Source of the DNA: QHXW01 sp963847515
Lineage (GTDB): Bacteria > Acidobacteriota > Terriglobia > Bryobacterales > Bryobacteraceae
NCBI GenBank assembly: GCA_963847515.1
Contig: CAWKAA010000001.1
Location: forward strand, 744,001 to 808,000
Direction: 5' to 3'
DNA length: 64,000 nt
Shown here: piece by piece, positions 55,983 to 64,000 of the stretch
Position numbering within the stretch: position 1 is the first letter of the stretch
Layout of the letters: each line of letters opens with the position of its first letter
Notes under the pieces: model-generated
Told to the model about the DNA's origin: nothing
What the model saw: only the letters and a program-made list of their open reading frames with translations
Databases searched by the model: none
Translations under genes and position numbers: made by a program

Positions 55983-57448
55983 TTATTCGTGTATGATCCA
56001 CGTGTCTTTGCTGCCGCCGCCCTGTGATGAGTTGACCACCAGCGATCCGCGGCGGAGAGCAACACGCGTCAGACCCCCCGGAACGATGGTGACTTTATCG
56101 CCAAAGAGAACGTAGGGACGCAAGTCCACGTGCCGGGCGTGAGCCTGGCCTTCCACGAAACACGGCGCGCGAGAGAGATTCACCACCGGCTGCGCGATGT
56201 AGTTGCGAGGGTCGGCAAGTATGCGCCGTCGAAACTCTTCGTGCTGCTCCGTGCTGCTGTGCGGTCCGATCAGCATCCCGTAGCCGCCGGATTCGCCCAC
56301 CGCCTTCACCACCATCTGGTCCAATATGATCCAGAACGTAGCGCACGCTGTGCGTCATCGGTCATCAGATAGGTTTCTACGTTCTCGAGAATGGAGTCCT
56401 CGCCGAGGTAATACTTGATAATCGCGGGCACGTAAGCGAAGACGGCCTTGTCATCCGCGACTCCGGTTCCGATCGCATTCCCCAGAGCGATGTTGCCCAC
56501 ACGATAGGCATTGAACAAGCCGGCTGCGCCAAGCCCCGAATCCGGGCGGAATGCCAGCGGATCGATGAAGTCGTCGTCGATGCGGCGATAGATGACATCG
56601 ACGCGCACCAGGCCGGAAGTCGTGCGCATGTAGACGATGTCCTCGTGAACCGCCAGATCGCATCCTTCGACCAGATCGATGCCCATCTGCCGCGCCAGAA
56701 AGGCGTGTTCGAAATAGGCGGAGTTGTAGATGCCGGGCGACAGCAGCACGATCGTTGGATCGTCCACATCCCGTGGGGCGAGGCCTCGTAATGCGGAAAG
56801 AAGCAATTGGCTGTAATGGTCGATGGGCATTACCCCACAGCTCTGATACAGAACCGGGAACATGCGTTTCACGATCTCGCGGCCGGTCAGCATGTAGGAC
56901 ACTCCGCTCGGCACGCGAAGATTGTCCTCGAGCACTACGAAGCGGCCGTCGGGGCGGCGGATGAGATCGGTGCCCACCACGGTCAGATAGCGGCTCTGCG
57001 GCACGTGTATGCCACGCATCTCGCGGCGATAGTGCCTGCAGGTATAGATGACCTCCCGAGGGATTACCTTGTCCGACAGTATGCGGCCTTCATGATAAAT
57101 GTCTTGGAGAAACAGATTGAGCGCTGTGATGCGTTGGGTGAGGCCCGCCTCGATCTCCCGCCACTCGGCGCGAGCGATAATGCGCGGCAGCAGGTCATGC
57201 GGGAAGATCTGCTCGGCTCCCTCCTCACGGCCGTAAACATTGAAGGTGATTCCTTGATTGAGGAAGGCAAGATCTGCTGCCTGCTTGCGCCGCCGGAGCT
57301 CATCGGCGGGAATCGCGAGCAGCCTGCTGTACAGCTCTCGGTAGTGCGGGCGTGGATCGCCTGAGGTGTCGAACATTTCGTCCCATGCTTCGTCAAGTTG
57401 ATACCCGGCGAAAGGGCCACCGTCGGAGACTCGAGCGAGCGAGGCCAT
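55983..57448 (-). CDS. Circularly permuted type 2 ATP-grasp protein, frameshifts near 56340
   Basis: Landmarks: FLNQGITFNVYGREEGAEQIFP, LNLFLQDIYHEGRILSDKV, VLEDNLRVPSGVSYMLTGRE, LSPGIYNSAYFEHAFLARQMG, VDVIYRRIDDDFIDPLAFRP, then in the next frames RYVLDH, LDQMVVKAVGESGGYGMLIG and SSQGGGSKDTWIIHE. Two indels within about 25 bases near 56340 split the frame. Restored, the length is about 487 residues, normal for the family. ATP-grasp ligases join a carboxylate to an amine, here predicted to make a peptide or amide product. First gene of the operon with alpha-E and TGase. Confidence 0.87.
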
Positions 57449-58013
57449 ATAGAACGTCCTGCAGAACCTCAGTGGCCTTTCTACATGGAAAGCTTTGGAA
57501 CTGGGAAGCGTGTCCAACTTATCGCGGCAGGGTAGCCGGTGTCAAGCAGACCCGACGCAGAATGGTGCTATATGGAGCCAAGCGCGCAGTGTCCAAGAGC
57601 TCGACCCGTAATAGACCCCGAGACCGCTTGGCCCGCGTGGCTCATTTCATGTTTCTTCGCGCCGAGAGTTTCGACAGGTGACGTAAGCCATCCTTTATGG
57701 CGCTCCCGCGAAACGATCACTGCCGTTGGCCACCGCCGCCGCGCACCGGCCTCAAGCGACATTCGTCCGCGACCGGCATCTCGTCGACACCCGTGTCACT
57801 CTGACATCACACGAGGGCGCGCACGCAGCGGAGCGAACGGCGCGGCAAAGCGTCTCTTTTGGCCGCTTAGACGCTGCGCAGCCAACTGTTTCGCGACACG
57901 AGCATTTGCGAAGGAGTGGAATCGGCAATCCCCCCAGCGCTTGGCGGCTCGATTGCACAACACATAGGCGGATGTTTGACGAAAAAGAAACCGCAAGACG
58001 ATTGGAGAACTTT
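57449..58013. other. Intergenic region between divergent genes
   Basis: No supported gene. A small inverted repeat, AGCGTCT/AGACGCT, at 57849-57855 and 57869-57875 is the only structure noticed. Promoters for the ATP-grasp operon (left) and the DUF4136 gene (right) should lie here. Confidence 0.35.
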
Positions 58014-58544
58014 ATGAACGTGCAACGTACGATATTCGCTTCCGTTGGGATCGTGCTTCTGCTTGCGAACGCATCATTCGCACAGCAGGTAAAGACAGAC
58101 TACGATCGCAGCACAGATTTTAGCCAGTACAAAACCTACTCTTGGGAAAAAGTCCAGACGCAAGATGCATTATGGGTCGACCGGATCAAAGAAGCCGTCA
58201 ACGCTGCCCTGACAGCGAAAGGCTGGACGCTAGTGGAGTCGGGCGGTAATGTCGCAATCGTAGCGATCGAGATGACTCAGAATCAACGCTCTCTCAACAC
58301 CTTCTACGACAACTTCGGAGGCGGATGGCGGTGGGGAGGCGGATTCGGAAACGCCACTACAACCGTTGAAAACTACAAGGTCGGTACTCTGGTTGTTGAT
58401 CTGTTCGACGCGAACACGAAGAAACTCGTCTGGCGGGGATCGTCGAGCGACACCCTTTCAGACAAGTCCGACAAAAACATCAAGGCTCTTGACAAGGGAG
58501 TGCAGAAGATGTTCGATCATTTCCCTCCGGACGCAAAGAAATAG
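58014..58544 (+). CDS. DUF4136-domain exported protein
   Basis: The 176-residue product has a signal peptide (SVGIVLLLANASFAQQ) and the DUF4136 opening VKTDYDRSTDFSQYKTYSWE, then VAIVAIEMTQ and KVGTLVVDLFDANTKKLVW followed by an Asp/Lys-rich end. There is no lipobox Cys, so it is a periplasmic form of this usually lipoprotein family. GGAGA lies seven bases before the ATG at 58014. Function unknown. Confidence 0.85.
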   Translation: MNVQRTIFASVGIVLLLANASFAQQVKTDYDRSTDFSQYKTYSWEKVQTQDALWVDRIKEAVNAALTAKGWTLVESGGNVAIVAIEMTQNQRSLNTFYDNFGGGWRWGGGFGNATTTVENYKVGTLVVDLFDANTKKLVWRGSSSDTLSDKSDKNIKALDKGVQKMFDHFPPDAKK

Positions 58545-58575
58545 CGCGTTCACCGTTGGGCTTTCAACAAATCTG

Positions 58576-58779
58576 ATGGTGATTCTATACCAGAATTACC
58601 TCGCACCTGCCCGCTCGATGGAGGACGCTTCCAAAAGCGCCTACATCAAGGCGAAGGTTGCCCTCGAGCGGGCTATCGGCACAGTTTTGGACGAGAATCA
58701 TGTTGCCATCGAGGAAGCTTACCGTGGCAGGGTCACTCGCCCGCCGCCAATCGGGTCCGGCGCCCGTTACAAGGGTTGA
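58576..58779 (+). CDS. Possible small hypothetical protein
   Basis: A 67-residue frame (MVILYQNYLAPARSME, then a Lys/Ala/Glu-rich helix and an Arg/Pro-rich end) begins shortly after the DUF4136 gene. It has no recognisable domain and no clear ribosome binding site. It may not be translated. Confidence 0.25.
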   Translation: MVILYQNYLAPARSMEDASKSAYIKAKVALERAIGTVLDENHVAIEEAYRGRVTRPPPIGSGARYKG

Positions 58780-58970
58780 TGCGCGTCTCGAAATCGGATA
58801 CAACGGCTATCTGGGATTCGAATTGTGTAGCCCAGCTACCAACCATCGAACGCCGAATGGCCGGCATGGAGTACAGGGATAAGAATGCGCGGCTGGCAGC
58901 TCAATACATGCGCGAGACGATTGCAAAAGCCAAGAAACGCGGACCGATTCCCGAAAAGTGGTGTTTAGTG

Positions 58971-59948
58971 ATGTTCCTGCATTGTCTGGTTGTGTGCGCG
59001 GCCGTGGCGGGAGCATGCCTCGCCGAGATGCCGGATTTCTATAAGAAAGTGAACCGAGTCACCTGGCTGGTGAAGAACATGGACCGGCCGCTGCAAGGCT
59101 GGAGCACGCTCGGCTTATCCGATGTCCACGACAATGGCGAAATCACTTTCGATGCGCGGTATCGCGGCAAGGCCGTGTCAATCGGAGCCCGCGTGGTCAC
59201 GGGTTCCCTCGGCAATCTGACGGTGGAAATGCTGCAACCTGGGCAAGGCGACAACGCGTTTACGGACTTTCTGACGCGGCACGGTGACGGCATTTTCTCT
59301 ATCGGCCACGAGGTGGCGGGCATGGAGGAGATGACGAAGGAGATCGAGCGGATGCGCGGTCTGGGCGTGGGCGTGCTTCAGCAGATGACCATTAACGCCG
59401 GCAATGGCCCAATCACCTTGACTTTCTTCGACACCGAAGCGCAGGGCAAGTATGTGTTGGGCCTGATCTACCGGCCTGGCGGCGCGCCTCCCGCAGGGGC
59501 ACCAGGAAAGATCTCGCATATTGCCTTCGTTGCCCGCCAGGCCGAAGCGGTTTCAGCCTTTTGGCAGACGCTCGGTTTTCCGGCCATGCCCAAGGCGCAT
59601 GCCAGCCCGCGCGAGGACTCCCGCTACCATGGCAAACCGCTCTGGTTGGATTTCGATGTGTGCTGGCAGAGGCACACCCAGTTTACCTACGAGTGGATCA
59701 TTCCGCCCGCCAATCCGCCCAACCTATATGCGGATTACCTGAAAACCCACGGCGAGGGTGTCCATCACCTCGGTGTGCCGGTGGACGACCTGGAGAAGTC
59801 CATCGCCGAATATCAGAAGCTGGGTTACAACGTGGCGCAGTCCGGGGCATGGGGCGAAACGGGCAAGAAGGGCTCAGGCCGCTACGCATATATGGATACC
59901 GACTCGATAGGTGGCGTCATCGCCGAGTTGATACGGGCTATCAAGTAG
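58971..59948 (+). CDS. Exported two-domain VOC (glyoxalase-fold) protein
   Basis: The product is about 325 residues, with a hydrophobic signal (FLHCLVVCAAVAGACLAEM) and two VOC modules: VNRVTWLVKNMDRPLQGWST onward, and ISHIAFVARQAEAVSAFWQTLG through EGVHHLGVPVDDLEKSIAEYQ. His and Glu metal-ligand candidates are present in the second module (ISHIAF, GVHHLGV, VIAEL). The VOC fold includes lyases, dioxygenases and binding proteins; the activity is unknown. The ATG at 58971 gives the signal peptide; the frame is open back to 58776. Confidence 0.75.
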   Translation: MFLHCLVVCAAVAGACLAEMPDFYKKVNRVTWLVKNMDRPLQGWSTLGLSDVHDNGEITFDARYRGKAVSIGARVVTGSLGNLTVEMLQPGQGDNAFTDFLTRHGDGIFSIGHEVAGMEEMTKEIERMRGLGVGVLQQMTINAGNGPITLTFFDTEAQGKYVLGLIYRPGGAPPAGAPGKISHIAFVARQAEAVSAFWQTLGFPAMPKAHASPREDSRYHGKPLWLDFDVCWQRHTQFTYEWIIPPANPPNLYADYLKTHGEGVHHLGVPVDDLEKSIAEYQKLGYNVAQSGAWGETGKKGSGRYAYMDTDSIGGVIAELIRAIK

Positions 59949-60196
59949 GACCGTCGATAGTCGAGAACCGACCTCTTCGTCCTGCTCCCTTTACCCGGGT
60001 CCGGACTTCAGCATGAACCCGGACTGCGCTGCGTGCAGCGCGTGCCACTGAACCCTACTTTCTCGGATGCCTCGAACGAAGAATCAACAAGTTGCGGGAA
60101 GTTTCCGGAGAGACGCTGGGCAAGCTGAGGAAGGGAGGGCATCCACTAGCTGGCGCGTGAGGAGAATCGCGGACGCCGCGAAAGGGGAAAAGAAGA

Positions 60197-60300
60197 GTAG
60201 CGCAGGGCTGCCGCGCAGTTTGCGGAAGACCTGCGGCTTTTCTTCGTACGACCAAAAGGGCCGAAGGTCCCCGCCAAAACCGGGCGTGGCCCTGCGCTAC
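60197..60300. repeat. Long inverted repeat
   Basis: GTAGCGCAGGGC at 60197-60208 and GCCCTGCGCTAC at 60289-60300 are perfect 12-base complements with an 80-base interior that is itself rich in short GC complements. It could form a large hairpin RNA or mark a small palindromic element. It lies in the gene-free stretch 59949-60524. Confidence 0.5.
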
Positions 60301-60394
60301 GTCAGGTGCTTAATCAGCAGAGCTCCGTTGCAAATCACAGCGACTCCTGTAGAGCGGTCGTCGGTCCCAACCAGAATCTTGCACCCTCCAGGTG

Positions 60395-60450
60395 ATACTT
60401 AAAGTAGCCTTGTGTTTCTCGGTGCCCCTGCGTCTCTCCGGTGATATAGT
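60395..60450. repeat. Possible dispersed short repeat
   Basis: GCCTTGTGTTTCTCGGTGCC then CTGCGTCTCTCCGGTG resembles the widespread CACAGAGGCACAGAGA-type intergenic repeats seen in many environmental bacterial genomes. Only one copy is in the window. Confidence 0.25.
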
Positions 60451-60524
60451 CTTCCGTCTTCCCCGCTAAGTAAGGATCTGGGCCTGCCCTTCCTCCTGGC
60501 CCGCGCTGCGGGTACAGTCTTAAT

Positions 60525-61238
60525 ATGGCCTTCGACCGTGCCTTCGCACACGACGTTCTGCTGCCCCTGAATACCACCGCGTACCAACTGTCGTGGGGAC
60601 AGGAGCCAAAATTTCCGCCGGGCTGGCAGCAGACGGGCACCGTCACCGTGGACCAGTCCGTCATCGATCATGAAACGGCGTCAGGACTAGCGAAAATCCT
60701 GATCTCCGAGGATTGCGATTGGGGGGTCGTCGCGCGCAAGGACGACACCTCGGTGATCGCCATCCGGGGCACCGATACCCAGCACCAGTGGCTTGAGGAC
60801 TTCCGCGCCATCGCGCAGCCGATCCCCCACGGACCCTGGTGGATCCACCGCGGTTTTGACGACGTGTGGAACTCTATCGCGCCGAGTTTGCAGAAGGCGT
60901 GGGATACGGCGTGTTCGGCAAACGCTCAGGTATACATCACTGGGCACAGTCTCGGGGCGGCGCTCGCACTGATCATGGGCGTGCAACACCCCGAGGCCTT
61001 CACCTGGACCTTTGCGGGTCCGGCGGTGTTCTCACCCATTCACGGACTCCCGCCTTCTGCAAACATCGTGCGCGTCGTAAACCCGAGCGATCTGGTGCCG
61101 AAGGTTCCCATTCCGCCCCTGTATCAGCACATCGGACAGGAGGTCGATATTGCGGGCGGGGCTGACCCAGGCGATTTCGCACTGCAGCACTCTCTCGATA
61201 CGTACGGGGCGGGATTGGCGAAGTTGATCGGACATTGA
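60525..61238 (+). CDS. Class 3 lipase-type alpha/beta hydrolase
   Basis: The 237-residue soluble protein has the lipase-3 pattern: VIAIRGTDTQHQWLEDF (oxyanion region), WWIHRGFDDVWNS, then the nucleophile elbow GHSLG with Ser142. Asp in NPSDLVPKVP and His in LQHSLDTY complete a plausible catalytic triad. It has no signal peptide. The substrate may be a lipid or another ester; activity is inferred from the family. Confidence 0.85.
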   Translation: MAFDRAFAHDVLLPLNTTAYQLSWGQEPKFPPGWQQTGTVTVDQSVIDHETASGLAKILISEDCDWGVVARKDDTSVIAIRGTDTQHQWLEDFRAIAQPIPHGPWWIHRGFDDVWNSIAPSLQKAWDTACSANAQVYITGHSLGAALALIMGVQHPEAFTWTFAGPAVFSPIHGLPPSANIVRVVNPSDLVPKVPIPPLYQHIGQEVDIAGGADPGDFALQHSLDTYGAGLAKLIGH

Positions 61239-61506
61239 TGCCGCCTCCACCAGGCTCTTCATCCCTATGAAGACCATTAGTGTGCAGGGTGCAGCTGCGA
61301 ACCCCGTCACCGTCAACATCAAATGATTTCAGGAACTCGCACGAATCACCTCTATCGGGGATTGCCGGAGTGAATCCCTGAGTCACGTGGTGTCAGCCAA
61401 AGGAATACAATTATGTATTCCGCGCGCAGTTGGAAAACGCGGCGTTCCTTGCCCGGAGATGTCTCTGCTCCATTAGACGCATCGCATAGTCGCACGGGAG
61501 GTGCCT
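61239..61506. other. Intergenic region
   Basis: Nothing recognisable apart from the ribosome binding site GGGAGG at its end. Confidence 0.35.
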
Positions 61507-63105
61507 GTGAAACGCATTGCAAAGTGGACTGGAATCTTTCTCGCGGTACTGATCCTGGCTGTGGTCAGCCTGCCGTTTCTGATTAACGTGGATCAGTTCC
61601 GGCCCACGCTCCAGTCGGAACTCACCCGTGCGCTCGGCAGAGAGGTTACGCTGGGCAATTTGCATCTCAACATTCTGCGTGGACAGGTCACGGCGGACGA
61701 TCTCTCCGTGGCCGAGGATCCGGCCTTTGGAAAACCCGCTTTCATAAAAGCGCAGTCACTGCACGTCGGCGTAGAAATCTGGCCATTCATCATGTCGCGC
61801 AAGCTGATCGTCACGAATCTGACTATCGATCAGCCTGATATCGGGCTGGTGCAGGCGCCTTCGGGCAACTGGAATTTCTCCAGCCTCGGCGGCAAAGCCA
61901 CAACACCATCCGGCGGCACGCCATCTTCAGCGCAAATGCCGCTGGATCTTTCTGTACAGCTCGTAAGGGTCAGCAACGGCCGGCTTACCCTTCGAAGGAC
62001 CATCGGCCACTGGAAGCCTCTGGTGCTGGAACAGGGGGAAATTGAGCTGCGCGATTTTTCGGCTACGTCGGTCTTCCCGTTTTCTGTCTCCGCGAAAGTG
62101 CATGGCGGCGGCACGATAAAGCTGGACGGAAAAGCCGGCCCAATCAATGCCGCGGATTCGGCGATGACGCCGGTGACGGCTACCCTTAGCGTGATGCAAC
62201 TCGACCTGGCGGGCTCAGGAGCAAACGACGTGGCGCCCACCGTCGCGGGCCTGGTATCCCTTAACGGCAGCGGCGACTCAGACGGCACAAACATGCATAT
62301 AAAAGCGAAGCTAAAGGCTGAAAAGCTGAAGCTGGCCAGCAAGGGAACTCCCGCCACGCGACCGGTGGAACTGGATTTTTCCGTGCAACACAATCTCCGG
62401 AAGCACTCGGGGGTGCTTCATCAGGGTGACATCCACATCGGGAGTGCAACCGCGCACCTCACGGGGACCTACAGTGAGCAGGGTGATTCCGTGGTGTTGA
62501 ACATGAAGCTTTCCGGTCCCGACATGCCAGTGCAGGAGTTGGAAGCGCTGCTCCCCGCTCTGGGAGTTGTGCTGCCGGCCGGAGCGTCCTTGCGGGGTGG
62601 CAACGCCAGCGCCAATCTTTCCATGCAAGGGCCGGCGGATCGTCTGGTCACCAACGGATCGCTGGCGGTCAACAATATGCGATTGGTCGGATTCGATCTT
62701 CCCAAAAAGATGGCATCCATCGAAACGTTGGCTGGAATGAAGGGTGGGCCGGACACTGACATCCAGACCCTGAGCGCTAGTGTACGGTCCGCGCCGGAGG
62801 GTATCAGCGCGCAGGAGATAAAGTTGATCGTCCCGGCCATGGGTGATTTGAGCGGCGGGGGTACCATCAGTCCAGCCAATGCGCTCGATTTTAAGATGAG
62901 CGCCATTATCCACACCTCGGGGCTCATGGCAGTCATCGGGAACAAGCCGATTCCGTTTACCGTCGAGGGCACGTGCTCAGATCCAATTTTCAGGCCGGAC
63001 ATGAAGGCGGTTGTCAAGGAAGAGATCAAGGGCATTCAAAACGACATCGGCAAAGCCGCTGGCGACCTGTTCAAGGGGATTACAGGCGGCAAGAAAAAGA
63101 ACTAA
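61507..63105 (+). CDS. AsmA-family inner-membrane-anchored protein
   Basis: The 532-residue protein has one N-terminal transmembrane segment (GIFLAVLILAVVSLPFLI), the AsmA start VDQFRPTLQSELTRALGREV, and a long beta-rich periplasmic part with LDLSVQLVRVSNGRLTLRR and ending in EEIKGIQNDIGKAAGDLFKG. AsmA-like proteins belong to the bridge-like lipid-transfer superfamily and act in envelope lipid homeostasis. The GTG at 61507 is preferred, with GGAGG five bases upstream; a GTG at 61501 would overlap that site. Confidence 0.87.
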   Translation: MKRIAKWTGIFLAVLILAVVSLPFLINVDQFRPTLQSELTRALGREVTLGNLHLNILRGQVTADDLSVAEDPAFGKPAFIKAQSLHVGVEIWPFIMSRKLIVTNLTIDQPDIGLVQAPSGNWNFSSLGGKATTPSGGTPSSAQMPLDLSVQLVRVSNGRLTLRRTIGHWKPLVLEQGEIELRDFSATSVFPFSVSAKVHGGGTIKLDGKAGPINAADSAMTPVTATLSVMQLDLAGSGANDVAPTVAGLVSLNGSGDSDGTNMHIKAKLKAEKLKLASKGTPATRPVELDFSVQHNLRKHSGVLHQGDIHIGSATAHLTGTYSEQGDSVVLNMKLSGPDMPVQELEALLPALGVVLPAGASLRGGNASANLSMQGPADRLVTNGSLAVNNMRLVGFDLPKKMASIETLAGMKGGPDTDIQTLSASVRSAPEGISAQEIKLIVPAMGDLSGGGTISPANALDFKMSAIIHTSGLMAVIGNKPIPFTVEGTCSDPIFRPDMKAVVKEEIKGIQNDIGKAAGDLFKGITGGKKKN

Positions 63106-63427
63106 CTCTTAACCGTAGCTGCCGCCAAGCGTTCCGACGTCTAGCATCTTGCCGTCATCCCACAAAAACGGGCACTGATTCGGCGGCAGAGATAAGCCCA
63201 GGCATCGGTGCCCCCAAGGTGCCCGGATCCTCATCGCGCCGTTCAGCCACAGAAACGCCCGCATTTGAGTTGCAACGGACAAACCGAAAGGCGAAATGGG
63301 ATCGGGAATGGCATTCAGGGCGATCGCTTATCCTGGTGCCCAGTTCTCCCGGTAAACCCCGGCGTGAGACTGCGCCACGAATCTGCTCGCCTTTACTTTC
63401 GCCCTGCTTTGTTTTATCCTCGCCCGC
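63106..63427. other. Intergenic region without a supported gene
   Basis: No reading frame or structure here can be supported as a feature. Confidence 0.35.
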
Positions 63428-64000
63428 ATGAAACTTGCCGCCGTTGCTCTCCTTTTTTTCGCTGACACCGCTCTCCGCCGATCTGAAGTCCGGTCCCCCG
63501 CTCCCGCATAAGCTCGTCCCCAACTGGGCGAAACTGCCCAAGGGCTGGAATCTCGGCGAGGCCTCTGGTGTCGCTGTCGACCGCCACGACAACGTCTGGG
63601 TATTCAACCGCGGCGCGCATCCGGTAATTGAATTCGATCGCAACGGTAATTTCCTCCAAAGCTGGGGCGACGGCGGCATGATCAAGAGTTCCCACGGCAT
63701 CCGCGTCGACCCCGACGGTAACATCTGGTGCATCGACGTGGAGGGCCACCTGGTGCTGAAGTTCAGTCCCGAAGGCCGTGTGCTAATGGTGATCGGACGA
63801 TCGCCGGGTAACAACGACAGCAAGGATGCCTTCAACCGGCCCACGAACATCGCCTTCACACCCTCGCTCGATTTCTTCTACGTTTCCGACGGATACGTGA
63901 ACTCGCGGGTTGTGAAGTTCAACCGTGACGGCGAGTATGTGATGCACTGGGGCCACAAAGGCACGAGTGACGGTGAGTTCGACCTGGTGCACGACGTCTG
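63428..64000 (+). CDS. Exported NHL/six-bladed beta-propeller protein, frameshifted start and cut by the window end
   Basis: The ATG at 63428 begins a signal peptide (MKLAAVALLF). A run of seven T at 63453-63459 then throws the frame; with six T it would continue SLTPLSADLKSG and join NWAKLPKGWNLGEASGVAVD. NHL-type blades follow: VDRHDNVWVFNRGAHPVIEF, VDPDGNIWCIDVEGHLVLKF and VVKFNRDGEYVMHWGHKG. The family includes peptidyl-alpha-hydroxyglycine amidating lyase-like propellers. The C-terminus lies beyond the window. Confidence 0.8.

Noticed and set aside
1..64000. CRISPR array or complete insertion sequence
   Set aside because: No regularly spaced direct repeats and no transposase catalytic domain with terminal repeats were found by reading the window.

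Overview
This window looks like a chromosomal segment from an acidobacterium of the Solibacter/Bryobacter type. This is inferred from gene content and not from a marker gene. Evidence is the set of large Oar-like TonB-dependent receptors with an N-terminal carboxypeptidase-regulatory-like fold (9505-12831, 19628-22976, 31639-35130, plus a fragment at 8096-9427), a VWFA-related secreted protein, secreted lactonase-type beta-propellers, NrsF/DUF1109-type anti-sigma factors, many small HxxxCxxC zinc-finger proteins, and moderately high G+C. GTG and TTG starts are common. No rRNA, CRISPR array or intact transposon was seen.

Layout. 1-9.5 kb: an AraC-type regulator, a di-heme cytochrome c peroxidase-like protein and a lactonase-like propeller that share a repeated 5' leader, a frameshifted ECF sigma factor with a zinc-finger partner, and a secreted TPR protein whose C-terminal coding sequence is partly duplicated at 605-880. 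9.5-23.3 kb: TonB receptors, a second zinc-finger/lactonase pair divergent from a receptor across a palindromic promoter region, a Tat-exported multicopper oxidase plus TolC-like outer membrane protein (copper handling), an orphan OmpR-type DNA-binding domain, and a Cys/Lys-rich small secreted protein directly upstream of a receptor. 23.6-35.9 kb: an RsbW-like ATPase with a VWA protein, secreted proteins of unknown function, a truncated BufC/HvfC-like (DUF2063) gene next to a transposase-like coiled-coil fragment, YHS and thioredoxin-fold proteins, a receptor and a peroxiredoxin.

36.7-41 kb: an ECF sigma factor flanked by two paralogous NrsF-like anti-sigma factors, running into EthD, a redoxin-DsbD-alpha fusion and OsmC. 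The redoxin and the OsmC genes each carry one in-frame TGA exactly where the family has its catalytic cysteine, followed at the expected distance by a stem-loop that fits the bacterial SECIS. I read both as selenoproteins, forming a tandem thiol/peroxide-defence operon. 42.5-43.8 kb contains only 3' halves of tRNA-fMet and tRNA-Pro(CGG), which may be integration scars.

45.4-57.5 kb: a double cluster around the proteasome-like peptidase Anbu. It encodes two circularly permuted ATP-grasp proteins, two alpha-E domains, four transglutaminase-like proteins (one fused to DUF2126) and Anbu. This gene set was predicted in the literature to make or break an isopeptide or peptide modification of unknown identity. 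The 46-52 kb half is broken by many single-base frameshifts, while each fragment is otherwise conserved. 58-64 kb: DUF4136, VOC, class-3 lipase, AsmA and the start of an NHL propeller.

Caution: single-base frameshifts, several in G, C or T runs, affect at least ten genes in the window. Some may be residual sequencing errors, so pseudogene calls based only on a frameshift are provisional. The two selenoprotein calls do not depend on frameshifts.
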